A stretch of 64,000 nt of DNA from Streptomyces sp. CB02414 (GCF_001905385.1 NZ_LIPF01000001.1:238765-302764); one strand, 5' to 3'; shown: positions 42,669 to 51,965, numbered from the stretch's first letter. Notes: generated by a model not told the origin, from the letters alone. A program made the numbers and translations.

Positions 42669-43948
42669 TTGGCGTCCCCCTCGATCTCGGCGGTGCCGGA
42701 GGCGTCCTCGGCGACCTCGGCGTCGGTGTCGTACAGCCCGAAGTAGCGGGCGGCGGTGTCCATGTCCTTGTCGCCGCGGCCGGACAGGTTGACGACGATC
42801 AGTCCGTCCTCGCCCAGCTCCCTGCCGACCTCCAGTGCACCGGCCAGCGCGTGGGCGCTCTCGATGGCCGGGATGATGCCCTCGGTGCGCGACAGCAGGC
42901 GCAGCGCCTGCATGGCGGCGTCGTCGGTGACCGCGCGGTACTCGCCGCGGCCGGAGTCCTTGAGGTGGGCGTGCTCGGGGCCGATGCCCGGGTAGTCCAG
43001 GCCGGCCGAGATCGAGTACGGCTCGGTGATCTGGCCCTCGTCGTCCTGGAGGACGTAGGACCGGGAGCCGTGCAGGATGCCGGGCTCGCCCGCGGTCAGG
43101 GTCGCCGCGTGCTCGCCGGTCTCCACGCCGTGTCCGGCGGGCTCGCAGCCGATGAGGCGGACGTCGGTGTCGGGGATGAAGGCGTGGAAGAGGCCGATGG
43201 CGTTGGAGCCGCCGCCGACGCAGGCGATCGCGGCGTCGGGGAGGCGTCCGGCCTGCTCCAGGAGCTGCCGGCGGGCCTCGACGCCGATGACGCGGTGGAA
43301 GTCGCGCACCATCGCCGGGAAGGGGTGGGGGCCGGCGACCGTGCCGAAGAGGTAGTGGGTGTGGTCGACGTTGGCGACCCAGTCGCGGAACGCCTCGTTG
43401 ATCGCGTCCTTCAGCGTGCGGCTGCCGGACTTCACGGCGATGACCTCGGCGCCGAGCATGCGCATGCGGGCCACGTTGAGGGCCTGGCGGCGGGTGTCGA
43501 TCTCGCCCATGTAGATCGTGCAGTCCAGGCCGAAGAGCGCGCAGGCGGTGGCGGTGGCCACGCCGTGCTGGCCGGCGCCGGTCTCGGCGATCACGCGGGT
43601 CTTGCCCATGCGCTTGGTGAGCAGGGCCTGGCCGAGCACGTTGTTGATCTTGTGCGAGCCGGTGTGGTTCAGGTCTTCGCGCTTGAGGAAGATCCTGGCT
43701 CCGCCGGCGTGCTCCGCGAAGCGGGGCACCTCGGTGAGGGAGGACGGGCGGCCGGTGTAGTGGACGAGGAGGTCGTCCAGTTCACGGGCGAACTCGGGGT
43801 CGGACTTGGCCTTGTCGTACTCGACGGCGACCTCGTCGACCGCGGCGACGAGGGCCTCCGGGATGAACTTGCCGCCGTACGCCCCGAAGTAGCCTTCGGG
43901 GCTGGGGGTTTGACCCTCGGGGTCGGGGATGAAGAAGTTGCTGGGCAT
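42665..43948 (-). CDS. trpB: Tryptophan synthase beta subunit
   Basis: A 427-residue PLP enzyme joining indole and serine. The Schiff-base lysine is in [14 protein letters not shown], the phosphate-binding loop is [10 protein letters not shown], and [13 protein letters not shown] is the indole/serine-site loop. N- and C-terminal extensions are short and acidic. The start is ATG at 43948. A 106-bp gap containing a repetitive element separates it from trpM. Confidence 0.96.
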   Translation of the reverse strand: MPSNFFIPDPEGQTPSPEGYFGAYGGKFIPEALVAAVDEVAVEYDKAKSDPEFARELDDLLVHYTGRPSSLTEVPRFAEHAGGARIFLKREDLNHTGSHKINNVLGQALLTKRMGKTRVIAETGAGQHGVATATACALFGLDCTIYMGEIDTRRQALNVARMRMLGAEVIAVKSGSRTLKDAINEAFRDWVANVDHTHYLFGTVAGPHPFPAMVRDFHRVIGVEARRQLLEQAGRLPDAAIACVGGGSNAIGLFHAFIPDTDVRLIGCEPAGHGVETGEHAATLTAGEPGILHGSRSYVLQDDEGQITEPYSISAGLDYPGIGPEHAHLKDSGRGEYRAVTDDAAMQALRLLSRTEGIIPAIESAHALAGALEVGRELGEDGLIVVNLSGRGDKDMDTAARYFGLYDTDAEVAEDASGTAEIEGDAK

Positions 43949-44017
43949 GCGGGTACCTCACGGTGAGTGTCTGGTGGGGACTAATCGCCGTGGGGGCGGG
44001 GACTCGTTGTCGGCTGC

Positions 44018-44069
44018 CGGCCGTCGGTGGCTTGTCGCGCAGTTCCCCGCGCCCCTAAAAGACGGGGCG
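44018..44069. repeat. Streptomyces-type intergenic repeat with hairpin
   Basis: The stretch CTTGTCGCGCAGTTCCCCGC followed by GCCCCTAAAAG is a sequence I recognise as recurring between genes in many Streptomyces genomes (from memory; not searched). CGCCCC at 44050 pairs with GGGGCG at 44064 across an 8-base A-rich loop. It overlaps the last codons of trpM. Confidence 0.55.
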
Positions 44070-44231
44070 TTGCCATCGCTGTCCGTTTACCTGCCCAGGC
44101 TCGTCTCCGATGACGTACCGCACCCTGCGGCCGTGCACCCTGCGGGCGGGCGCGCGGCAGCCTCGGGGCCGGCAGCCGCGCGCGAGGCGGGCGTACGGGT
44201 CCCGGGCGGCCGGGGCGAGCGGAAGAGTCAT
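44055..44231 (-). CDS. trpM: TrpM, small modulator protein of the trp cluster
   Basis: A 58-residue Arg-rich protein (MTLPLAPAARDPYARLARG...) between trpC and trpB. Position, size and sequence match TrpM as I recall it from S. coelicolor, where it modulates tryptophan synthesis and development. ATG at 44231 is used; a TTG nine bases upstream is also in frame. Two cysteines occur in RGCRPRGCRAP. The final residues (..RPVF) and stop lie within the intergenic repeat, so the C-terminus may vary between strains. Confidence 0.75.
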   Translation of the reverse strand: MTLPLAPAARDPYARLARGCRPRGCRAPARRVHGRRVRYVIGDEPGQVNGQRWQRPVF

Positions 44232-44253
44232 CGGGAGCAAGCCTACCGGGATG

Positions 44254-45063
44254 TCAGCCCCGGCCGTGGCGGAGTGCCGGGTGTTCGCCGGCGGCGACCA
44301 GGTCGGCGACGGCGGTCTTGGGGTCGCGGCCGGTGACCAGGGACTCGCCGACCAGGACGGCGTCGGCGCCCTCGTTGGCGTAGGCGATGAGGTCGTGCGG
44401 GCCGCGGACGCCGGACTCGGCGACCTTGACGATGTGTGCGGGGATCTCCGGGGCGACCCGCTCGAAGGTGCCGCGGTCGACCTCCAGCGTCTTCAGGTTG
44501 CGCGCGTTGACGCCGATGACCTTGGCGCCGGCGTCCACCGCGCGCTCGACCTCGTCCTCGTCGTGGACCTCGACGAGCGGGGTCAGTCCGATGGACTCGG
44601 CGCGCTCGATCAGCGACTCCAGGGCCGGCTGCTCCAGGGCGGCGACGATCAGCAGCACCAGGTCGGCGCCGTGCGCGCGGGCCTCCCAGAGCTGGTACGA
44701 GGTGACGATGAAGTCCTTGCGCAGGACCGGGATGTCCACGCGGGCGCGGACGGCCTCCAGGTCGGCCAGCGAACCGCCGAAGCGGCGCTGCTCGGTCAGG
44801 ACGGAGATGACGGCGGCGCCGCCCGCCTCGTAGTCCGCGGCGAGGCCGGCCGGGTCGGCGATGGCGGCCAGCGCGCCCTTGGACGGGCTGGAGCGCTTGA
44901 CCTCGCAGATGACCTTGACGCCGTCGCCGCGCAGGGCGGACACGCCGTCCTTGGCGGGGCGTGCCTTGGCCGCGCGCTCCTTGAGCTCGTCGAGGCTGAC
45001 GCGCGCCTGCCGCTCCGCGAGGTCGGCACGGACTCCGTCGATGATCTCGTCGAGCACACTCAC
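44254..45063 (-). CDS. trpC: Indole-3-glycerol phosphate synthase
   Basis: A 269-residue TIM-barrel enzyme forming the indole ring from CdRP. The catalytic lysine region [13 protein letters not shown], a second lysine in [14 protein letters not shown], and the Glu/Asn region [15 protein letters not shown] are intact. The start is GTG at 45063. Its substrate CdRP should come from PriA acting as TrpF. trpM follows after 22 bp. Confidence 0.96.
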   Translation of the reverse strand: MSVLDEIIDGVRADLAERQARVSLDELKERAAKARPAKDGVSALRGDGVKVICEVKRSSPSKGALAAIADPAGLAADYEAGGAAVISVLTEQRRFGGSLADLEAVRARVDIPVLRKDFIVTSYQLWEARAHGADLVLLIVAALEQPALESLIERAESIGLTPLVEVHDEDEVERAVDAGAKVIGVNARNLKTLEVDRGTFERVAPEIPAHIVKVAESGVRGPHDLIAYANEGADAVLVGESLVTGRDPKTAVADLVAAGEHPALRHGRG

Positions 45064-45157
45064 GCGAGCGGCCCCCTTTCAGACGGCGGTACGTATCGGA
45101 ACGTATGGTCACTGCGATGGTATCCGGAGCGGGGCGCCGGTCCCGCATCCGGTTGAC

Positions 45158-45183
45158 CCGGGGTCCACTACCTGGACACCCGG
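45158..45183 (-). terminator. Probable terminator after the DUF2752 gene
   Basis: CCGGGGTCCA and TGGACACCCGG pair around CTACC with one bulged base. It begins 8 bp past the DUF2752 stop on the minus strand and upstream of trpC. Confidence 0.45.
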
Positions 45184-45190
45184 CGGATGA

Positions 45191-45697
45191 TCAAGGTCGG
45201 AGCCAGCCGCCGAACGGCAGGTTCCGGACAACCGTGAAGGCCAGCATCAGCGCGCCCGCCGCCCAGAGGTGGACCGGGCCGAGGTCGATCCGCATGGGCC
45301 GGCCGCGCGCCGCGCGGACCACCCAGACGGTCCAGAGCACGGCGAGGCCGACGTAGGCGAGGACGGCCGGGGCGTTGGCCTGCAGTGCGGTCGGCAGGTC
45401 TCCGTGGACGAACGCGTGGGCGCTGCGCAGGCCGCCGCAGCCGGGGCAGAGGACGCCCGTGAAGCGCAGCAGGGGGCAGACGGGGTAGTGGCCGGGTTCG
45501 TTGGGGTCCACGCTTCCGACGTAGGCGAAGGCGCCGGCCACGGTCGCGAGCACGGCGGCCGGGACGGCCAGGCGGCCGAGGAGGGCGGGTCCGCGAGTCG
45601 CCGCGGGGGGCACCGTCGTGTCCTGGGTCATGGTCGTGCCCTGGGTGAGGGTCCTGCTCGGCGTCGGTTTCCCGGTCTCGGCGTCCACCCTGCGCAT
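45191..45697 (-). CDS. DUF2752 membrane protein
   Basis: A 168-residue membrane protein of the DUF2752 family. The hallmark is PLLRFTGVLCPGCGGLRSAHAFVHGD, with the Cys-Pro-Gly-Cys-Gly motif after a first membrane helix. Two or three more hydrophobic segments follow. ATG at 45697 is preferred because GGAGG lies four bases before it; an ATG at 45631 is the alternative. Function is unknown. It is consistently found near trp genes in actinomycetes, as is the next gene. Confidence 0.85.
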   Translation of the reverse strand: MRRVDAETGKPTPSRTLTQGTTMTQDTTVPPAATRGPALLGRLAVPAAVLATVAGAFAYVGSVDPNEPGHYPVCPLLRFTGVLCPGCGGLRSAHAFVHGDLPTALQANAPAVLAYVGLAVLWTVWVVRAARGRPMRIDLGPVHLWAAGALMLAFTVVRNLPFGGWLRP

Positions 45698-45727
45698 TCT
45701 GCCTCCGGGCGGCCCCGCACGCACGCG

Positions 45728-45767
45728 AGGGGCGGACCGGCACGAGCGTGCCGGGCCGCCCCTCGGG
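45728..45767 (-). terminator. Terminator hairpin after the HGxxPAAW gene
   Basis: A 19-step stem with one A-G mismatch: CGAGGGGCGG, then CCGGCACG, pairing with CGTGCCGG and CCGCCCCTCG around a two-base loop. It follows the stop at 45784 by 16 bp on the minus strand. Confidence 0.8.
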
Positions 45768-45783
45768 AGGTGTCGTCGCCGGG

Positions 45784-46035
45784 TCAGCCCTTGGCGCCGA
45801 CCGGCTTGCTGTCGCCGGTGACCTGGTGCACGGGGTGGGTGTGGCGCGGCTGGCCGAGGCCCATCATCCGCATGATGCCGCCCACGGCACCGCCGAGGAG
45901 CACGACCACCATGCCGGCCCAGAAGCCCACCGGCTGGGCCGCCACCATGAACACGCCCGCGATGCAGAAACCGATGAAGGCGATGATGACACCCGTCCAG
46001 GCGGCCGGGGTGTGACCGTGGCTGCTGCCCGCCAT
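45784..46035 (-). CDS. HGxxPAAW-motif small membrane protein
   Basis: An 83-residue protein with the motif SSHGHTPAAWTG just before two transmembrane helices (VIIAFIGFCIAGVFMVA and FWAGMVVVLLGGAVGGIM), and a His-rich cytosolic tail. ATG at 46035 follows GAGGAGCAAGCA; the longer frame has no ribosome-binding site. Function is unknown. The family takes its name from the N-terminal motif. Confidence 0.87.
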   Translation of the reverse strand: MAGSSHGHTPAAWTGVIIAFIGFCIAGVFMVAAQPVGFWAGMVVVLLGGAVGGIMRMMGLGQPRHTHPVHQVTGDSKPVGAKG

Positions 46036-46189
46036 TGCTTGCTCCTCGTTGCTGTGTGCCAAGTCTGAGCAGGACGCTCGGGATCATTGTCCCGCACGGG
46101 CGCGCGCGCCGTGAGCGGGGGTGCTCCCCTCGCCTGCGTGGCGCCGGACCTCGTCCCGGGTGCCCAGGAGGGGGCGGGTGAACCGCGGG

Positions 46190-46822
46190 TCAGGCGCCGG
46201 TCGGGTCCTCGCCGCGGTCGAGGGCCTTCCAGAGGTCCTCGGGGCGGTCCGGATCGACGGTCTGCGGCTTGCGGCGCGGACGCGGCGTGCCGTCGCGCTC
46301 GTAGCGGCCGGACATCGCGGGCCACAGGCGTCCGTAGCGCAGGGCGAGCAGCCCGGCCAGCAGCAGCAGCGCGCCGCCGGCGGCCGCGACGTACGGCCAG
46401 GCGGTGTGCGTGAGGGCGTCCACGGTGGCCGAGGTGTCGCCGGCGGCCTCGGCGGCCTTGTCGTCCAGGGCGGAGCTGTCGGAGGCGCCGGCCAGGGCGG
46501 CGACGACGGTGCCGGCGCCGCTGAGCGCGAGCACGGCGGCGACCGCGAACCGGCCCGCGCGGCGCACGGCGAAGACGGCGACGAGCGCGGCGAGGCCGAC
46601 TATGGCGAGCGCCGCGGGTACGCCCGTGACGTCGCTGCCCTTGGCGGTCAGCGGGAACGCGCCGCCGGCCACCGTCGCGGTGCCCTCCGACCACTCCTGC
46701 CGGGTGGCGAGCAGGGCGACGCCGGCGCCGAGCGCGCCGCACAGCAGGGCGACGGCGAGGCTCCGGCGGCCGGACCGGGCGGGTCCTGCGGCTGGGGTTC
46801 GGGGGTGAGGAACAGCTGTCAC
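46190..46822 (-). CDS. Trp-region conserved membrane protein (TIGR02234 type)
   Basis: About 210 residues with four membrane helices (SLAVALLCGALGAGVALL, ALAIVGLAALVAVFAV, FAVAAVLALSGAGTVVAAL, VAAAGGALLLLAGLLAL) and a conserved ATRQEW after the first helix. A basic cytosolic tail ends in a DxPEDLWKALDRGEDPT motif. It belongs to the membrane proteins found next to trp genes in actinomycetes; function unknown. GTG at 46822 is chosen; GTGs at 46831 and 46837 are alternatives, and all lie just after a strong hairpin. Confidence 0.85.
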   Translation of the reverse strand: MTAVPHPRTPAAGPARSGRRSLAVALLCGALGAGVALLATRQEWSEGTATVAGGAFPLTAKGSDVTGVPAALAIVGLAALVAVFAVRRAGRFAVAAVLALSGAGTVVAALAGASDSSALDDKAAEAAGDTSATVDALTHTAWPYVAAAGGALLLLAGLLALRYGRLWPAMSGRYERDGTPRPRRKPQTVDPDRPEDLWKALDRGEDPTGA

Positions 46823-46838
46823 GTACTCCACTATCACC

Positions 46839-46870
46839 CGAACCCCGGGCGAACCGTCACCCGGGGTTCG
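46839..46870 (-). terminator. Hairpin between trpE and the TIGR02234-type gene
   Basis: A perfect 11-bp stem (CGAACCCCGGG and complement, 10-base loop) that starts 23 bp past the trpE stop. It probably ends trpE transcription, and it lies directly upstream of the next ribosome-binding site. Confidence 0.75.
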
Positions 46871-46893
46871 GAATCCGTGGCGTGAGAATGGCC

Positions 46894-48393
46894 CTATCGC
46901 CCCAGCCGGTTGGCCGTGTGCACCGCGCGGAGCACCGCCGCGGCCTTGTTGCGGCACTCGGTGTCCTCGGCGACCGGGTCGGAGTCGGCGACGACGCCGG
47001 CGCCGGCCTGGACGTAGGCGGTGCCGTCGCGCAGCAGGGCGGTGCGGATGGCGATGGCGGTGTCGGAGTCGCCCGCGAAGTCGAGGTAGCCGACGCAGCC
47101 GCCGTACAGGCCGCGCCGGGACGGTTCGAGTTCGTCGATGATCTGCAGGGCGCGCGGCTTGGGGGCGCCGGAGAGGGTGCCGGCCGGGAAGCAGGCGGTG
47201 AGGACGTCGAAGGCGGTGCGGCCGGGGGCGACGCGGCCGGTGACCGTCGAGACGATGTGCATGACGTGCGAGTACCGCTCGACGGACATGAAGTCGACGA
47301 CCTCCACCGAGCCCGGTTCGCAGACGCGCCCCAGGTCGTTGCGGCCGAGGTCGACGAGCATCAGGTGCTCGGCGCGCTCCTTGGGGTCGGCGAGCAGTTC
47401 CTCGGCGAGGGCCTGGTCCTCCTGCGGGGTGGCGCCCCGGGGGCGGGTCCCGGCGATGGGGTGGACCATGGCGCGCCCGTCCTCGACCTTGACCAGCGCC
47501 TCCGGCGACGATCCGACGACGTCGAAGCCGTCGAGGCGGAGCAGGTACATGTACGGGGAGGGGTTGGTGGCCCGCAGTACCCGGTACACGTCCAGGGCGC
47601 TCGCCGTGCACGGTGTCTCGAAGCGCTGGGAGGGGACCACCTGGAAGGCCTCGCCCGCGCGGATGCGCTCCTTGATGTCCTCGACGGCTTCCTGGAAGTC
47701 GGTGCCGCCCCACAGGGCGGTGTACTCGGGCAGCTCGGAGGGCGGGAGGGCGGCCGGGGGCTGGGCGACCGCGCGTGTGAGGTCGGCCTCCATGGCGTCC
47801 AGGCGGGCGACCGCGTCGGCGTAGGCCTCGTCAACGCCGGTCTCCAGGTCGTTGTGGTTGATCGCGTTGGCGATCAGCAGGACCGAGCCCTCCCAGTGGT
47901 CCATGACGGCGAGGTCGCTGGTGAGCAGCATGGTCAGCTCGGGGAGCTTCAGGTCGTCCCGCTCCCCGGGGCCGACCTTCTCCAGGCGGCGCACGATGTC
48001 GTAGCCGAGGTAGCCGACCATGCCGCCGGTGAAGGGGGGCAGCCCCAGGTCGTGCGCGAGGTCGCGCGGGGTGTGCAGGGTTTCGACGGTGGCGCGCAGG
48101 GCGGCGAGCGGGTCGCCGCCGGTGGGGACGCCGACGGGCGGGGTGCCCTGCCAGTGGGCTTCGCCGTCCTTCTCGGTGAGGGTGGCGGCGCTGCGGACGC
48201 CGACGAAGGAGTACCGGGACCAGGAACGGCCGTTCTCCGCGGACTCCAGGAGGAAGGTGCCGGGGCGTTCGGCGGCGAGCTTGCGGTAGAGCGCGACCGG
48301 GGTGTCGCCGTCGGCGAGGAGCTTGCGGCTGACCGGGATCACCCGGCGGTCGGCGGCCAGCTTGCGGAAGGTGTCGAGGTCCATGACGTCCAT
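46894..48393 (-). CDS. trpE: Anthranilate synthase component I
   Basis: A 499-residue chorismate-using enzyme making anthranilate. The C-terminal chorismate-binding domain has [45 protein letters not shown] and [19 protein letters not shown]. The N-terminal feedback region holds [16 protein letters not shown] (the LLES tryptophan-binding motif). ATG at 48393 is chosen because it begins [13 protein letters not shown]; the open frame runs much further upstream without family similarity. It follows hisI by 11 bp, so it is probably co-transcribed; no leader peptide is seen. The glutaminase subunit TrpG is not in the window. Confidence 0.95.
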   Translation of the reverse strand: MDVMDLDTFRKLAADRRVIPVSRKLLADGDTPVALYRKLAAERPGTFLLESAENGRSWSRYSFVGVRSAATLTEKDGEAHWQGTPPVGVPTGGDPLAALRATVETLHTPRDLAHDLGLPPFTGGMVGYLGYDIVRRLEKVGPGERDDLKLPELTMLLTSDLAVMDHWEGSVLLIANAINHNDLETGVDEAYADAVARLDAMEADLTRAVAQPPAALPPSELPEYTALWGGTDFQEAVEDIKERIRAGEAFQVVPSQRFETPCTASALDVYRVLRATNPSPYMYLLRLDGFDVVGSSPEALVKVEDGRAMVHPIAGTRPRGATPQEDQALAEELLADPKERAEHLMLVDLGRNDLGRVCEPGSVEVVDFMSVERYSHVMHIVSTVTGRVAPGRTAFDVLTACFPAGTLSGAPKPRALQIIDELEPSRRGLYGGCVGYLDFAGDSDTAIAIRTALLRDGTAYVQAGAGVVADSDPVAEDTECRNKAAAVLRAVHTANRLGR

Positions 48394-48404
48394 GGCGGCA
48401 GACC

Positions 48405-48803
48405 CTACTGATCCGCGCCGGGCGTCTCGGCACCCGCGCCGTCCCCGAGCAGGACATCGGCGTCGAAGCAGGTGCGGGCGCCGGTGTGGCAGGCGGCGCC
48501 GACCTGGTCGACCTTGACGAGGACGGTGTCGGCGTCGCAGTCCAGGGCGACCGACTTCACCCACTGGAAGTGCCCCGAGGTGTCGCCCTTGACCCAGTAC
48601 TCCTGGCGGCTGCGCGACCAGTAGGTGCAGCGCCCGGTCGTCAGCGTGCGGTGCAGTGCCTCGTCGTCCATCCAGCCGAGCATCAGCACCTCCCCGGTGT
48701 CGTACTGCTGGGCGATGGCGGGCAGGAGGCCGTCGGCGCTGCGCTTGAGGCGGTCGGCGATCTCCGGGGCGAGCGGGCTGGGCCGCCGGGAGCTGCTGGT
48801 CAT
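48405..48803 (-). CDS. hisI: Phosphoribosyl-AMP cyclohydrolase
   Basis: A 132-residue enzyme for step three of histidine synthesis. The zinc/magnesium site residues appear in [27 protein letters not shown], and [23 protein letters not shown] is the typical N-terminal motif. The start is ATG at 48803. It lies apart from the main his operon, directly before trpE, linking the two pathways. PRA-PH (hisE) is separate and not in this window. Confidence 0.95.
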   Translation of the reverse strand: MTSSSRRPSPLAPEIADRLKRSADGLLPAIAQQYDTGEVLMLGWMDDEALHRTLTTGRCTYWSRSRQEYWVKGDTSGHFQWVKSVALDCDADTVLVKVDQVGAACHTGARTCFDADVLLGDGAGAETPGADQ

Positions 48804-48885
48804 GGGCCCCATTGTGCCGCGCGGGACCGACACACCCCGGGGGCGTCCATTGGGCGGACCCGGCGGACGGCCGTAGGCTGACTCC

Positions 48886-49521
48886 ATGTCGACTTTCGCC
48901 AAGCGTGAACGACTTCTGCTCGCGGACCTGTTGGAGACTGCGGGGCCGGACGCGCCCACGCTCTGCGAGGGCTGGCGCACCCGTGACCTCGCCGCCCACC
49001 TGGTGGTGCGCGAGCGCCGGCCGGACGCGGCCGGGGGCACCCTGATCAAGCAGCTGGCGTCCCGGCTGGACCGGGTCATGGACGAGTACGGCACGAAGCC
49101 GTACGAGGAGCTGATCCAGCTGATCCGCACGGGCCCGCCCCGCTTCTCCCCCTTCCAGCTCAAGCAGGTCGACGAGGCGGCGAACACGGTGGAGTTCTAC
49201 GTCCACGCCGAGGACGTCCGCCGCGCCCAGCCGGACTGGTCGCCGCGCGAGCTGGACCCGGTCTTCCAGGACGCCCTGTGGTCCCGCCTGGAGCGCGCCG
49301 CGCGGCTGATGGGCCGGGGCATCCCGACCGGCCTGGTGCTGCGCCGCCCGAACGGCCAGACGACGGTCGCCCACCGGGGCACGCCGGTGGTGACGGCGAC
49401 GGGTGAGCCGTCCGAGCTGCTGCTGTTCGCGTACGGGCGGCAGAGCGCGGCGAAGGTGGAGCTGGAGGGCGAGGAGGACGCGATCGCCAAGCTGCACGAG
49501 ACGAAGCAGCTGGGGATCTGA
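48886..49521 (+). CDS. TIGR03085-type metal-binding protein (DinB/maleylpyruvate-isomerase fold)
   Basis: A 211-residue member of the four-helix-bundle superfamily. It begins [44 protein letters not shown], with the metal-ligand histidine in LAAHL; a second pair lies in [14 protein letters not shown]. Relatives include mycothiol-dependent isomerases, but no function can be assigned. The stop codon forms part of the first unit of the tandem repeat that follows. Confidence 0.88.
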   Translation: MSTFAKRERLLLADLLETAGPDAPTLCEGWRTRDLAAHLVVRERRPDAAGGTLIKQLASRLDRVMDEYGTKPYEELIQLIRTGPPRFSPFQLKQVDEAANTVEFYVHAEDVRRAQPDWSPRELDPVFQDALWSRLERAARLMGRGIPTGLVLRRPNGQTTVAHRGTPVVTATGEPSELLLFAYGRQSAAKVELEGEEDAIAKLHETKQLGI

Positions 49522-49904
49522 GGCGACCGGGCGGGCGCCCGGCAGGCGGGGACCCTGGGCGCCGGGCGACTGCCCGGCCATCGGGAGCTGTGGCCGTCGG
49601 GTGGCTGGCCCGGAAATCGAGGGCCTGAGGCACCGGCCGACGGCCCCGGCAGCCGGGGATCTGAGGCGACCGGGCGGCTGGCCCGGCATCCCGGGACCCG
49701 AGGCCGCCCGGTGACTGCCCCAGCCCTCGGGAGCTGTAGCCGCCGGGTGGCTGGTCCGGAAATCAAGGGCCCGAGGCACCGGCCGACGGCCCCCGCAGCC
49801 GGGGATCTGAGGCGACCGGGCGGCTGGCCCGGCATCCCGGGACCCGAGGCCGCCCGGTGACTGCCCCGGCCCTCGGGGAGTCGGGGCCGGCCGCGCGGTG
49901 GCTA
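49512..49904. repeat. Three tandem ~145-bp repeats between convergent genes
   Basis: Copies start at 49512, 49655 and 49801, each with GGGGATCTGAGGCGACCGGG, giving periods of 143 and 146 bp; the third is partial. Copies 2 and 3 are almost identical over their first ~70 bp. Copies 2 and 3 contain a perfect inverted repeat (ACCGGGCGGC...GCCGCCCGGT), likely a strong hairpin and terminator. The first copy includes the stop of the upstream gene, and the last reaches the stop of the MFS gene. No gene is supported between 49522 and 49901. Confidence 0.85.
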
Positions 49905-51173
49905 CCCCGGCAGTTCGGCCCGCCGTACGCCCGGTGCGGCGAGGGCGACGACGCCGCCGAGCGCGCACACCGCGGCGCTGACGGCGAAGACCGGGCCGGT
50001 GCCCCAGACGCCGACGGCGGCGGCGGACAGCGGCATGCTCAGCGGTGCCACACCCAGGCTGACGATGCCGCCGACGGCGGTGACGCGGCCCAGGTAGGCG
50101 GGGTCGGACTGGGTCTGCAGCAGCGCCCCGCACATGGCGCCGCTGAGCCCGGTGAGCAGTCCGACGGCCACGGCGATGCCGACGGCCGCGGGGAGGCCGG
50201 GCGCGTGCGGCAGGGCACCGATCGCCGCCGCGCCGGGGACGAGGGCACCGGCGGCGACGCTCCCGGCGCGCGGCACGCGTCCCCGTACGGTCAGCAGCAG
50301 GGCGGCGACGCCGGCACCCGTCCCGAACCCCGCGAGCACCCAGCCCATCCCGGAGGCACCCCAGCCCCGCTCGTCGGCGAGCAGGGTGAGGCCGACGTTG
50401 AGGGGGCCGACGAAACCGAGGTCGCCGAGGGCGATGGCCACCATCAGCGGGCCGAGGACGCGGTGGCGGCGGACGTAGCGGAGCCCGCCCACCAGGTCCC
50501 GCCAGGCGGTGGTGTCCCGCGCGGCGGTCGTGTCGTCGGCCGGCAGCTCGCGCATCCGTACGGAGAGCAGCAGCGGCACGGACACGGCGATCAGCAGCCC
50601 CGCACCCGCGAAGGCCGCCGCCGCGCCGCCGACCGCCACGCCGAGCCCGCCCAGCGGGGCGCCCACGACGGCCGCGAACCGGATGGCGAGGCCGCGCATG
50701 CCCTGCACGCGGGCGAGCTGGTCCTTGCCGGTGATCCGCGCCGGGAGCGCCCCCACGGCGGGCATGAACACGGCATCCACGGCGCCGAAGACGACGGCGA
50801 GCAGGGCGAGGAGCCACAGCCCGGGGTCGGTCGCGAAGAGCACGGCGGCGACCGCCAGCACGGTGACGCACCGTACGGCGTCACTGCCGATGACGACCCG
50901 CCGGGGCCCGAACCGGTCGGCGACCACCCCGCCGCCCAGCATCAGCAGCGCCCGCGGCACCGCACTCACGGCGGTGACGATCCCCGCCTCGGCGGGACTG
51001 CCGTTCTGTACGGCGGCCCAGGACAGCGCCAGGTAGAAAACGGTGTCCCCGACCATCGAGGCGGTGTAGGCGGCGACCCAGCGCAGGACGTTGGGGTCGC
51101 GGTGGGCGGGCACGGAGAGGGGGACGGTGGCGGATATGTGTGCGTCCGACGCGGACGCGGTCGCCTCAGACAC
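49902..51173 (-). CDS. MFS transporter (putative drug exporter)
   Basis: A 423-residue permease with about twelve membrane helices. The loop-2 motif is [19 protein letters not shown], close to the MFS motif A. The protein resembles the small efflux pumps that pair with ArsR-type regulators. The start is GTG at 51173, overlapping the upstream regulator by 8 bases, which strongly suggests that the regulator controls it. The substrate is unknown. Confidence 0.9.
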   Translation of the reverse strand: MSEATASASDAHISATVPLSVPAHRDPNVLRWVAAYTASMVGDTVFYLALSWAAVQNGSPAEAGIVTAVSAVPRALLMLGGGVVADRFGPRRVVIGSDAVRCVTVLAVAAVLFATDPGLWLLALLAVVFGAVDAVFMPAVGALPARITGKDQLARVQGMRGLAIRFAAVVGAPLGGLGVAVGGAAAAFAGAGLLIAVSVPLLLSVRMRELPADDTTAARDTTAWRDLVGGLRYVRRHRVLGPLMVAIALGDLGFVGPLNVGLTLLADERGWGASGMGWVLAGFGTGAGVAALLLTVRGRVPRAGSVAAGALVPGAAAIGALPHAPGLPAAVGIAVAVGLLTGLSGAMCGALLQTQSDPAYLGRVTAVGGIVSLGVAPLSMPLSAAAVGVWGTGPVFAVSAAVCALGGVVALAAPGVRRAELPG

Positions 51174-51753
51174 GGAACGGGAACCCGTACACGTGCAGCG
51201 CGACGTTCTCGCGCCCCTCGGTGTCGCCGGCGGCTTCTGCGACCCGGCCCTTCTCGTCGTACTTCTTCGCCAGGGCGAGTAGTTCGGCGCCCAGTTCGGC
51301 CAGTTCGGCCGGGGTCAGGCGGAGCAGGGACTCGTTGTCCGGGGCGGCGGAGTTCCACTCGGGTCCCCAGGTGGGGCGTTCGTCGAGGTAACGGCCGTAC
51401 ATCACGGCTCGCTGCTCGTGGAAGAGGCGGGTAGCGGCGAGGTGGGCGGCCGCCCGCTCGGGAGCGTCGCGGAAGTTCTCGTCGTGGATGCTCACGCTGC
51501 CCGAGGAGGGCTGCCACCAGCGTTCCCGTCCGTCCGCGCGCTGCGGCTCAGCCTCCTCGATCAGTCCGTGTTCGGCCAGTTTGCGCAGGTGGTAGCTGAC
51601 CAGGGAGACAGCCTCGTCGACCTGCTCGGCGAGCTGCGAGGCGGTCGCCGTCCGCGCCACGCACAGCGACCGGTACAGCTGCATGCGCAGAGGGTGGGCC
51701 AGGGCCTTGAGGGTGCCCAGGTCGGTGATGGGGCGGTTCTCCTGGCGGGTCAT
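51166..51753 (-). CDS. ArsR-like winged-helix transcriptional regulator
   Basis: A 195-residue DNA-binding protein. The N-terminal winged helix is TLKALAHPLRMQLYRSLCVARTATASQLAEQVDEAVSLVSYHLRKLAEHGLIEEA in family pattern; the C-terminal half (DENFRDAPERAAAHLAATRLFHEQRAV) is a helical effector or dimer domain seen in relatives that control exporters. No cysteine metal-site motif is present, so it probably senses an organic ligand. The ATG at 51753 lies 28 bp beyond a perfect palindrome, its likely operator. Confidence 0.9.
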   Translation of the reverse strand: MTRQENRPITDLGTLKALAHPLRMQLYRSLCVARTATASQLAEQVDEAVSLVSYHLRKLAEHGLIEEAEPQRADGRERWWQPSSGSVSIHDENFRDAPERAAAHLAATRLFHEQRAVMYGRYLDERPTWGPEWNSAAPDNESLLRLTPAELAELGAELLALAKKYDEKGRVAEAAGDTEGRENVALHVYGFPFRV

Positions 51754-51781
51754 GGCAGCACCGTAACCGCGAAAGAAAAAC

Positions 51782-51801
51782 TGCGCAACGAATCTTGCGC
51801 A
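51782..51801. promoter_or_regulatory. Palindromic operator TGCGCAA-N6-TTGCGCA
   Basis: A perfect 7-bp inverted repeat with a 6-base spacer, 29-48 bp upstream of the ArsR-like start. Its position suits autorepression of the regulator-MFS pair. Confidence 0.7.
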
Positions 51802-51812
51802 ATTTTCCTTTC

Positions 51813-51965
51813 CTAACCTGCCGCGTTGCGCCGCTGCCGTCTGGCCATCACACCCTCGACCAGGACGTCGTGCGCGAGCCGCTCGACGGCGACACCCCGC
51901 CGCCGAGCCGCCGCTCGCAGCTCACTCAGCTCTTCCTCGGTGAAGTCGATCGTGATCTCAGCCAT
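51813..51965 (-). CDS. Ribbon-helix-helix (Arc/CopG-type) small protein
   Basis: A 50-residue protein, read directly from the bases: ATG at 51965, TAG at 51813. It begins with AEITIDFTEEELSELRAAARRRG, a beta-strand then helix typical of ribbon-helix-helix DNA-binding proteins and antitoxins, then a second helix (VERLAHDVLVEGVMARRQ) and a basic tail. No toxin gene is adjacent. The ribosome-binding site is weak. It lies between hisF and the ArsR-like gene; its stop is 12 bp from the palindrome. Confidence 0.75.
   Translation of the reverse strand: MAEITIDFTEEELSELRAAARRRGVAVERLAHDVLVEGVMARRQRRNAAG

Noticed and set aside
48394..50871. Upstream extension of the trpE frame to 1325 residues
   Set aside because: The open frame crosses hisI, the TIGR03085-type gene and the tandem repeats in the wrong frame or strand. 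TrpE similarity begins only at MDVMDLDTF (48393).
51813..51965. Complete toxin-antitoxin pair with the RHH protein
   Set aside because: No toxin-sized gene lies on either side: hisF is upstream and the ArsR-like gene downstream.
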